Below are positions 57,915 through 64,000 of a DNA stretch of 64,000 nt, in pieces (position 1 is the first letter of the stretch; the number at the start of each line of letters is the position of its first letter). The stretch comes from Roseateles chitinivorans. GTDB taxonomy: Bacteria > Pseudomonadota > Gammaproteobacteria > Burkholderiales > Burkholderiaceae_C. The position numbers were made by a program, and so were the translations under genes. Below the pieces are notes generated by a model. It saw only the letters and a program-made list of their open reading frames with translations, ran no database searches and had not been told where the DNA came from. The DNA lies in NCBI RefSeq assembly GCF_002761755.1, contig NZ_PEOG01000023.1:1-64000 (forward strand). The letters are read 5' to 3'.

Positions 57915-58943
57915 TCAGCCGATCGCCTTGATGCGTCCGCCGCGGCGGGCCTCGGCCAGCATCGATGCGAGCGCGCAGGAGGCCAGCCGCGCGGTGCGCG
58001 AATCGGCACGGCTGGTCAGCACGATCGGCACCTTCGCGCCGAGCACCACCCCCGCCGCATAGGCCTGCGCCAGGAAGCTCAGGCTCTTGGCCAGCATGTT
58101 GCCGGCGTCCAGGTCCGGCACGATCAGCACGTTGGCGCGGCCCGCCACCGGCGACACGATGCCCTTGATGCGCGCCGCCTCCGGGTCGATCGCGTTGTCC
58201 ATCGCCAGCGGGCCGTCCAGCACCGCGCCCGTGATCTGCCCGCGGTCGGCCATCTTGCACAGCGCCGCCGCCTCGATCGTCGACGGCACCTTCGGATTCA
58301 CCGTCTCCATCGACGACAGCAGCGCCACCCGCACCTCGGGCAGGCGCAGCGCATGCGCCAGGTCGATCGCGTTCTGCACGATGTCGACCTTCTCCTCCAG
58401 CGTCGGCTCGATGTTGATCGCCGCGTCCGAGATGATCAGCGGCTGCGGATGCCCCGGCACGTCCATCACGAAGCAGTGGCTGATGCGCCGCGAGGTGCGC
58501 AGCCCACCCTCGCGGCGCACGACGGCGCCCATCAGCTCATCGGTATGCAGGCTGCCCTTCATCAGCGCGTCGACGCTGCCCTTGAGCGCCATCGCCACCG
58601 CCATCTCGGCGGCCGCGTGGCTGTGCGGGACGTCGAACAGGGTGAAGCGCGCCAGGTCCACGCCGGCTGCCGCCGCGGCCTCCGACACCTTGCCCGCCGG
58701 ACCGATCAGCACCGGCTCGATCAGCCCCAGCGACGCGGCCTCGGTGGCAGCAAGCAGCGCCACGTCGCTGCACGGATGCACGACCGCCATGCGCAGCGGG
58801 GGCAGGTGGCGCACGGCCTCGATCAGGCGGTCGTAATGCGGATGTGCGCTCGGGGGATGCGCGCCGGGCGGATGCGCGTCGGATGAGGTGGGCGACGGCG
58901 CCTGGCCGTCCGGCGCGCTCACGATTCGGAACGAGGTGGTCAC
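57915..58943 (-). CDS. pta: Phosphate acetyl/butyryl (acyl) transferase
   Basis: 342 residues from a GTG at 58943 with GGAG upstream. After a His/Pro-rich lead of about 35 residues, the PTA_PTB fold is clear: MAVVHPCSDVALLAATEAASLGLIEPVLIGP, then LMKGSLHTDELM, SHCFVMDVPGHPQPLIISDAAINI and GIVSPVAGRANVLIVPDLDAGNM. It interconverts acyl-CoA plus phosphate and acyl phosphate plus CoA. It is of the short, stand-alone type, so acetyl, propionyl or butyryl units are all possible. It is divergent from the DUF3141/fabI/ackA genes; AckA completes the acyl phosphate to ATP step. Confidence 0.92.
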   Translation of the reverse strand: MTTSFRIVSAPDGQAPSPTSSDAHPPGAHPPSAHPHYDRLIEAVRHLPPLRMAVVHPCSDVALLAATEAASLGLIEPVLIGPAGKVSEAAAAAGVDLARFTLFDVPHSHAAAEMAVAMALKGSVDALMKGSLHTDELMGAVVRREGGLRTSRRISHCFVMDVPGHPQPLIISDAAINIEPTLEEKVDIVQNAIDLAHALRLPEVRVALLSSMETVNPKVPSTIEAAALCKMADRGQITGAVLDGPLAMDNAIDPEAARIKGIVSPVAGRANVLIVPDLDAGNMLAKSLSFLAQAYAAGVVLGAKVPIVLTSRADSRTARLASCALASMLAEARRGGRIKAIG

Positions 58944-59085
58944 TGACTGGCTCCCTGTGCTGCAGGACAGCACGGCGTCCCGTTATCGCCGCGCGTTCGG
59001 ACATGTTTTCCGACGACACGACCCGCCATGCGCTTGACCCTGCTTGTTCCTCGGGCTTTCACGACGAGTCGCGATCGATGATGCA

Positions 59086-59100
59086 TGCTGCGCTGCAACA
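59086..59100. promoter_or_regulatory. PhaR-like box upstream of the DUF3141 gene
   Basis: TGCTGCGCTGCAACA is a nearly symmetric TGC-rich site. PhaR, the repressor that senses polyhydroxybutyrate, binds TGC-rich palindromes ahead of phasin and PHA genes. The site is 45 bp before the start codon at 59146 and within the 202-bp gap shared with pta. A TTGACC that could be a -35 lies at 59034-59039. Confidence 0.45.
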
Positions 59101-59145
59101 AATCAAGCAAGGCGGCCGTCGCGCGGCCGTGCCAGGAGCGAGCGA

Positions 59146-61404
59146 ATGTTCGGAACCACCGACTGGATCCACGGCTGGCAGAACTACACCACCGACGCCT
59201 GGCAACGGGCCTTGCTGACGCTGGACACGATGCGCGAACGGGGCAATGTGTTCCTGGAGCACCTGCACGCCGGCAAGCCGGCGCTGCTCAAGTTCGAGCA
59301 CGAGCTGCTGCTCGATGGCCGCGACCTTCCGCAGCCCTGCAACTACGCGCTGCTGCGCATCCTGCCGCCCGACGGCGAGGTCATCGACCCGACGCGCCGT
59401 CCCATCGTCGTGATCGATCCGCGCGCCGGCCATGGGCCGGGCATCGGCGGCTTCAAGCCGGACTCCGAGATCGGCGTCGCGCTGCGCGCCGGCCATCCGG
59501 TCTACTTCATCACCTTCGAGCCGGAGCCGGTCGAGGGCCAGACGCTGCTGGACGTGGCGCGCGCCGAGGCGCAGTTCATCGAGGAGGTGATCCGCCGCCA
59601 TCCGCAGGCGCCGGGCCATCCGTCCGTCATCGGCAACTGCCAGGCCGGCTGGGCGGTGGCGGCGCTGGCCGCGGTGCGCAGCGACCTGATGGGGCCGATC
59701 ATCCTGAACGGCGCGCCGCTGTCGTACTGGGCCGGCTCGCCGCAGCAGAACCCGATGCGCTACTCCGGCGGCGCGCTCGGCGGAGCGTGGCTGTCGGCGT
59801 TCTCGGCGGACCTCAGCGGCGACCGCTTCGACGGCGCGCACCTGGTCTCGAACTTCGAGAACCTCAACCTCGCCAACACCTGGTGGGACAAGTACTACCA
59901 CCTCTACGCCAACGTCGACACCGAACGCGAGCGCTTCCTCGACTTCGAACGCTGGTGGGGCGGCTACTTCCGCATGACGGGCGAGGAGATCGAGGCGATC
60001 GTCGAGAACCTGTTCATCGGCAACCGCCTGGCGCGGGGCGAGGTCGAGATGGAGGGCTATCGCCTGGACCTGCGCAACATCGCCGCGCCGATGGTGATCT
60101 TCGCGTCCTGGGGCGACAACATCACGCCGCCGCAGCAGGCGCTGGACTGGATCATCGATGTCTGGGGCAGCGAGAAGGCGCTGGTCAAGGCCGGCCGGAC
60201 CATCGTCTATATGCTGCATCCGCGCATCGGGCACCTGGGCATCTTCGTCGGCGGCGGCATCGCGCGGCGCGAGCATGAGCAGATCCTGGACACGCTCGAG
60301 CAGATCGCCGCGCTGCCGCCGGGCCTCTTCGAGATGAAGATCGACGCCCGCGATCCCGACGCGCCGCTGGCGGCGCTGGAGTCGGGCGACTACTCGGTCA
60401 GCTTCGAGACCCGCAGCGTCGACGACCTGCGCGCGCTCAACCCCGAATGCCGCCGCGACGAGGCGCTGTTCAGCACGATCGCGCAGGTGTCGGAGGCCAA
60501 CATGCGCCAGTACCGCCAGTGGCTGCAGCCCGCGGTGCGCGCCACCGGCGGCAAGCTGCTGGGCGAATGGCTGCGCTGGCTGCATCCGTTGCGCCAGCAG
60601 CACCTGGCGATCTCCGACCTGCACCCGCTGGCGCCCTGGATCAGGCAGGCCGCGGACAGTGCTCGCGCGCGGCGTCAGCCGGTCGAGCCCGACAACCCCT
60701 GGCTGCAGTGGGAGCAACTGGGCTCGCGCTGGATCAGCGAATCGCTGGACCGCATCGGCCACCAGCGCGACGCGGCGCTGGTGCACTGGGTCGAGGCGGT
60801 CTACGGCCCGCACGGACTCGGCGCCCTGATGCCGCCGCGCGAGGACGACCGCGCGTCGAGCGCCGCGCATGCCCGGGCCGACGAGCGGGAAGGCCGCCGC
60901 ATGGCGCTGGAGCAGGTCGAGCAGGGCGGCTTCGCCGACGCGGTCTGTCGCATCCTGCTGGCCGGGTTGGCGCACCGGGGCGTGATCCAGCGGCGCGGCC
61001 TCATCCTGGGTCAGATGCTGGCCGACGCGCACCGCCGCATGGCGCAGGACGGCGCGCTCGTCGAAGGCACCGTCGCCGCCGCGCCGGGCGAGGACTGGGC
61101 GACGCTGCTGCACCGGCAGGCGCTGATCGTCACCTTCGCGCCGGACGAGGCGATGGCCGCGCTGCCGCTGCTGCTGCCCACGCTCGAGGACCGGGAACAG
61201 GCGGTGGCGCTGGCCGGCGCGGTGCTGATGGCCGAGGCGGAGCTCGCCGACCCGGGCTCGCCGGCGGCGCGCCGTGTCCATGAGCTGCTGCACGTCGATC
61301 CGGCGCGCGTCGCCGAGATGGCGCAGGCGCTCTCCTCGCCCGCCGCGGCGACGGTCTCGATCGCGGCCTCGCCCAAGCCGCGGCGTCGCCGGGCGGTCGC
61401 ATGA
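59146..61404 (+). CDS. DUF3141-family PHA-synthase-like alpha/beta hydrolase
   Basis: 752 residues from the ATG at 59146, preceded by AGGAG. Residues about 85-380 form an alpha/beta-hydrolase domain resembling the PHA synthase core. The nucleophile is Cys165 in IGNCQAGWA (PhaC has GxCxGG at this place). The acid is Asp324 in SWGDNITPP and the base His363 in PRIGHLGIFVGG. A helical region follows to about 560, then a second helical block (about 600-730) resembling TerB-like repeats, and a basic tail PKPRRRRAVA. The product's reaction is unknown; it may act on PHA or acyl-thioester chains. Its stop overlaps fabI by 4 bp. Confidence 0.87.
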   Translation: MFGTTDWIHGWQNYTTDAWQRALLTLDTMRERGNVFLEHLHAGKPALLKFEHELLLDGRDLPQPCNYALLRILPPDGEVIDPTRRPIVVIDPRAGHGPGIGGFKPDSEIGVALRAGHPVYFITFEPEPVEGQTLLDVARAEAQFIEEVIRRHPQAPGHPSVIGNCQAGWAVAALAAVRSDLMGPIILNGAPLSYWAGSPQQNPMRYSGGALGGAWLSAFSADLSGDRFDGAHLVSNFENLNLANTWWDKYYHLYANVDTERERFLDFERWWGGYFRMTGEEIEAIVENLFIGNRLARGEVEMEGYRLDLRNIAAPMVIFASWGDNITPPQQALDWIIDVWGSEKALVKAGRTIVYMLHPRIGHLGIFVGGGIARREHEQILDTLEQIAALPPGLFEMKIDARDPDAPLAALESGDYSVSFETRSVDDLRALNPECRRDEALFSTIAQVSEANMRQYRQWLQPAVRATGGKLLGEWLRWLHPLRQQHLAISDLHPLAPWIRQAADSARARRQPVEPDNPWLQWEQLGSRWISESLDRIGHQRDAALVHWVEAVYGPHGLGALMPPREDDRASSAAHARADEREGRRMALEQVEQGGFADAVCRILLAGLAHRGVIQRRGLILGQMLADAHRRMAQDGALVEGTVAAAPGEDWATLLHRQALIVTFAPDEAMAALPLLLPTLEDREQAVALAGAVLMAEAELADPGSPAARRVHELLHVDPARVAEMAQALSSPAAATVSIAASPKPRRRRAVA

Positions 61405-62192
61405 ACACCGCCGCCATCCAGTTCGGCCGGCTGCTGGCCGGCCGCAAGGTGCTGGTCACCGGCATCGCCAACGACCAGTCGATCGCCTTCGGCTGCGCGC
61501 GGGCGTTCCGCGCGATGGGCGCCGACCTGGCGCTGACCTACCTCAACGACAAGGCGCTGCCGCATGTCCAGCCGCTGGCGCAGGCCCTGGGCGCCGAGCT
61601 GCTGCTGCCGCTGGACCTGCGCCAGCCCGAGGCGCTGGATGCCGTCTTCGCCGCGGTCTCGGACCGCTGGGGCGTGCTGCATGCGGCGCTGCACTCGATC
61701 GCGTTCGCGCCGAAGGAGGACCTGCACGGGCGCCTGGTCGACAGCAGCGCGGCCGGCTTCTCGATGGCGATGGACATCTCCTGCCACAGCTTCATCCGCA
61801 TGGCGCGCCTGGCCGAGCCGCTGATGCGCGCCGAGGGCGGCACCCTGTTCACGATGAGCTTCCAGGGCGCCAGCAAGGTCGTCGAACACTACAACCTGAT
61901 GGGACCGGTCAAGGCGGCGCTGGAGGCCTCGGTGCGCTACCTGGCGCATGAACTGGGCCCGTCGGGCATCCGCGTGCATGCGATCTCGCCAGGACCGATC
62001 GCGACGCGGGCGGCCTCGGGGCTGGAGGAATTCGACCAGCTGCTCGCCGACGCCGCCGCACGCGCGCCGGCCCATGCGCTGGCGACGATCGACGACGTCG
62101 GCTACGCGACCGCGATGCTCGCGGCCGATCACGCGCGGCTCATCACCGGTTCCACGCTGTACGTCGACGGCGGTTATCACATCATGGGGTGA
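61401..62192 (+). CDS. FabI-type enoyl-ACP reductase paralogue
   Basis: 263 residues. The N-terminus LLAGRKVLVTGIANDQSIAFG is the FabI cofactor loop, and the catalytic Tyr-6x-Lys pair is Tyr164 and Lys171 (HYNLMGPVK). The other conserved active-site tyrosine of FabI (Tyr146 in E. coli) is Phe154 here (TMSFQGASK). The C-terminal half (HAISPGPIATRAASGLEEF ... STLYVDGGYHIMG) matches FabI. This suggests a paralogue for a special acyl substrate rather than the main fatty-acid enzyme. It starts in the stop of the DUF3141 gene and ackA follows 3 bp later. Confidence 0.88.
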   Translation: MNTAAIQFGRLLAGRKVLVTGIANDQSIAFGCARAFRAMGADLALTYLNDKALPHVQPLAQALGAELLLPLDLRQPEALDAVFAAVSDRWGVLHAALHSIAFAPKEDLHGRLVDSSAAGFSMAMDISCHSFIRMARLAEPLMRAEGGTLFTMSFQGASKVVEHYNLMGPVKAALEASVRYLAHELGPSGIRVHAISPGPIATRAASGLEEFDQLLADAAARAPAHALATIDDVGYATAMLAADHARLITGSTLYVDGGYHIMG

Positions 62193-62195
62193 GCG

Positions 62196-63428
62196 ATGGA
62201 TCCAAGGCTGGAAGGCGAGTTCATCGCGGTCGTCAACGCTGGCTCGTCCAGCATCAAGCTGTCGATGTTCTCGCTGCACGACGATCGCCGGCTGGGCCCG
62301 CTGCGACTGGAACTGCGCGCGCAGGTCGAGGGCCTGGGCACCGCGACGCCGCATTTCGAGGCCGCGCATGCCGACGGCACGAAGGCGGGCTCGCGCGACT
62401 GGCCGGTCGGCGAGCGGCTCGGCCATGAAGGTGCGCTGGAGCACCTCGTCGAGTTCATCCGGCACGAGTTTCCGGGCCTCTCGATGCTGGGCATCGGGCA
62501 CCGCGTCGTCCACGGCGGCACCGCCTTCCAGGAACCGGTCGTGGTCACGCCGGAGGTGCTGGCTCGTCTGGAGACGCTGATCCCGCTGGCGCCGCTGCAC
62601 CAGCCGCACAACCTGGCGCCGATCCGCCGCGCCTTCGCCGCCGCGCCCGGCCTGCCGCAGGTGGCCTGCTTCGACACCGCCTTCCACCGCGGCCAGTCCG
62701 ACGTCGCCGACGCCTTCGCGCTGCCGTACGCGCTCTTCGAGGCCGGCGTGCGCCGCTACGGCTTTCACGGGCTCAGCTACGAGTACATCGCGTCGCGCCT
62801 GCCGGCGCTGTCGCCGCGGCTGGCGGACGGACGCGTCGTCCTCCTGCACCTGGGCAACGGGGCGAGCGCCTGCGCGCTGCACCGTGGCCGCAGCATCGCC
62901 AGCAGCATGGGCTTCACCGCCGTGGACGGGCTGCCGATGGGCACGCGCAGCGGCGCGGTCGACCCCGGCGTGCTGATCTACCTGATGGACGAGCAGCGCA
63001 TGGATGCACGCGAGCTGGAGACGCTGCTCTACAAGCAGTCCGGGCTGCTGGGACTGTCGGGCGTGTCCAGCGACATGCGGCAGCTGCTGGCCAGCGACGC
63101 GCCGCGGGCGCGCTTCGCGATCGATGTGTTCGTGCACCGCGTCGCGCGCGAGATCGGCGCGCTGGCGGCCGAGATGGGCGGCCTCGACGGCCTGGTGTTC
63201 ACCGCCGGCATCGGCGAGCACTCGGCGGAGATCCGCCGGCGCGTGCTGTCGCGCTGCCTCTGGCTGGGGGTGTCGGTGCAGGACGCGGCCAACCGCGACG
63301 GCCCGCCCGAGCGCCGCATCAGCACCGTCGACAGCCGCTGCGAGGCCTGGGTCATCCCCACCGACGAGGAACTCATGATGGCGCGTCACACCTTCCGCCT
63401 GCTCGCCGCCGAAAGGAAGTCCCCATGA
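62196..63428 (+). CDS. ackA: Acetate/propionate (acyl) kinase
   Basis: 410 residues. All ASKHA-kinase blocks of AckA are intact: VVNAGSSSIKLSMF, GHRVVHGG, FDTAFHRG, YGFHGLSYEYI, HLGNGASACAL, GFTAVDGLPMGTRSGAVDPGV and FTAGIGEHSAEIR. It makes ATP and a carboxylate from acyl phosphate and ADP, reversibly. It is downstream of the FabI paralogue by 3 bp and overlaps the next gene by 4 bp. Together with the divergent pta it forms a complete acyl-CoA to ATP branch. Confidence 0.95.
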   Translation: MDPRLEGEFIAVVNAGSSSIKLSMFSLHDDRRLGPLRLELRAQVEGLGTATPHFEAAHADGTKAGSRDWPVGERLGHEGALEHLVEFIRHEFPGLSMLGIGHRVVHGGTAFQEPVVVTPEVLARLETLIPLAPLHQPHNLAPIRRAFAAAPGLPQVACFDTAFHRGQSDVADAFALPYALFEAGVRRYGFHGLSYEYIASRLPALSPRLADGRVVLLHLGNGASACALHRGRSIASSMGFTAVDGLPMGTRSGAVDPGVLIYLMDEQRMDARELETLLYKQSGLLGLSGVSSDMRQLLASDAPRARFAIDVFVHRVAREIGALAAEMGGLDGLVFTAGIGEHSAEIRRRVLSRCLWLGVSVQDAANRDGPPERRISTVDSRCEAWVIPTDEELMMARHTFRLLAAERKSP

Positions 63429-63769
63429 GAACGCCCAAGCAACGCCACAGCGCCGAGGAATGGGAGAAGACCGTCGAGGACGTGGACCTGGAGATCGCAC
63501 AGCTGGCGATCATGTGCCACGTCCGTCTGCTGGACCCCGGGGTGATCGAGCGGGTGCTCGACAACGACGCGCGCGTCTGCCGTGAGGGTCATGAAGGCGG
63601 TTTCGAGAAGCTGCGCGGCATGCTCTACCTGCACTACGAGGTCCAGGCCCGGCTCGCCGAGGAACTCGGTCCGGTCGACGCCGCGGGCATCGTCCAGCGG
63701 GTGCGCCAGCACCTGCTGACGCGCATCGGGACGCAGCTCGGCACGCTGGGCGCGACCGCCCCGCAATAA
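63425..63769 (+). CDS. Conserved-looking small helical protein in the pta-ackA cluster
   Basis: 114 residues, almost all predicted helix and charged. It has the segment EEWEKTVEDVDLEIAQLAIM near the start and a Cys pair spaced by about 22 residues (Cys31 in IMCHVRLLD, Cys53 in ARVCREGHEG). The start overlaps the ackA stop by 4 bp, so it is translationally coupled and part of the cluster. No family is recognised. It does not resemble a phasin in having a long hydrophobic face, and no signal peptide is present. Confidence 0.75.
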   Translation: MRTPKQRHSAEEWEKTVEDVDLEIAQLAIMCHVRLLDPGVIERVLDNDARVCREGHEGGFEKLRGMLYLHYEVQARLAEELGPVDAAGIVQRVRQHLLTRIGTQLGTLGATAPQ

Positions 63770-63835
63770 CCCCACCGGCTTGGACCGGCCGGACGGCGGC
63801 GCTACAGTGGGCCGCATCGCCTCGTGGGGCCTCCC

Positions 63836-64000
63836 ATGCGCATTGCCATCCTCTCCTTCGACGGCTTCAATGAGGTCGACAGCTTCCTCCCGCTGGGGCT
63901 GCTGAACCGGCTCAAGCCGCAAGGCTGGTCCGCCGAGCTGTGCGGACCGGGACCGGCGGTGACCTCGATGAATGGCGTCACCGTGCAGCTGAAACGCCCG
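63836..64000 (+). CDS. DJ-1/PfpI-family protein (5' end only)
   Basis: The frame opens at ATG 63836 and runs to the window edge, giving 55 residues: MRIAILSFDGFNEVDSFLPL and onward through LCGPGPAVTSMNGVTVQ. The opening VAxxxFDGFNEVD-type strand with the conserved Glu and the CGPGPAVTS loop are typical of DJ-1/PfpI glutamine-amidotransferase-like proteins related to isonitrile hydratase. The nucleophilic Cys would lie beyond the edge. A -10-like TACAGT lies upstream, so it probably has its own promoter. Confidence 0.75.
   Translation, partial: MRIAILSFDGFNEVDSFLPLGLLNRLKPQGWSAELCGPGPAVTSMNGVTVQLKRP

Noticed and set aside
58944..59145. Pho box upstream of the DUF3141 operon, as in S. meliloti
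   Set aside because: No pair of CTGTCAT-like repeats at 11-bp spacing could be seen; only a GTGCTG-N5-CAGCAC dyad is present (58957-58973).
59059..61293. Long minus-strand frame opposite the DUF3141 gene
   Set aside because: No domains, composition typical of antisense frames, and the plus-strand gene has conserved motifs and a ribosome-binding site.
61011..63500. 829-codon minus-strand frame opposite fabI and ackA
   Set aside because: Fully covered by well-supported plus-strand enzymes; Gln/Arg/His-rich antisense composition.

Overview
The window reads as chromosomal DNA of a high-GC betaproteobacterium of the order Burkholderiales, probably from the Roseateles/Mitsuaria/Rubrivivax/Leptothrix side of that order. 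Support: strong G/C third-position bias throughout; a GTP-type PEP carboxykinase; Bug-type tricarboxylate-binding protein; PEP-CTERM proteins; an ArgP-ArgO pair; and a recG/panBC/oxyR/dps neighbourhood. The genus is an inference from gene content. No rRNA, tRNA, CRISPR array, prophage or intact insertion sequence was recognised. The region is mostly ordinary chromosome with short transcription units of one to four genes.

Layout. 1-7.2 kb: a secreted S9 peptidase (3' end outside the window), an Hsp70-like ATPase, D-amino-acid dehydrogenase dadA, and the divergent argO/argP exporter-regulator pair. 7.2-9.4 kb: two small proteins, a universal stress protein and a metallophosphoesterase. 9.4-13.5 kb: an IclR-controlled cluster (solute-binding protein, CoA transferase, citryl-CoA-lyase-like enzyme) for uptake, CoA activation and cleavage of an unknown carboxylic acid. 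13.6-18.1 kb: YecA/SEC-C protein, LysR regulator, a small basic protein, and pckG with an unusual inverted repeat in its leader. 18.2-25.3 kb: Lrp with a divergent DMT exporter, a GAF sensor with no output domain, a MOSC protein, an old-yellow-enzyme reductase, a Tat-type beta-helix protein and rlmJ. 25.4-33.4 kb: reductase/LysR pair, AraC with a DUF2000 protein, a CPBP protease, a regulator, an amidohydrolase and small envelope proteins. 33.4-46.9 kb: a lysophospholipid flippase-acyltransferase fusion, a TPR-sulfotransferase facing an APS kinase, tgt and queA (separated), two orphan solute-binding proteins, a decayed hipBA-like locus, argG, a PEP-CTERM protein and an ECF41-type sigma factor. 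47-57.9 kb: a YCF48-repeat lipoprotein, recG, a cyclophilin lipoprotein, panC-panB, oxyR, a PEP-CTERM trypsin-like protease and dps.

57.9-63.8 kb is the most interesting block. A phosphate acyltransferase (pta) is divergent from a run of overlapping genes: a 752-residue DUF3141 protein with a PHA-synthase-like Cys-Asp-His triad, a FabI paralogue with an altered active site, an acetate/propionate kinase and a 114-residue protein of unknown function. A sequence resembling a PhaR (PHB-responsive repressor) box lies ahead of the DUF3141 gene. Together they suggest a route linking acyl-CoA or polyhydroxyalkanoate turnover to acyl phosphate and ATP. The window ends inside a DJ-1/PfpI-family gene.
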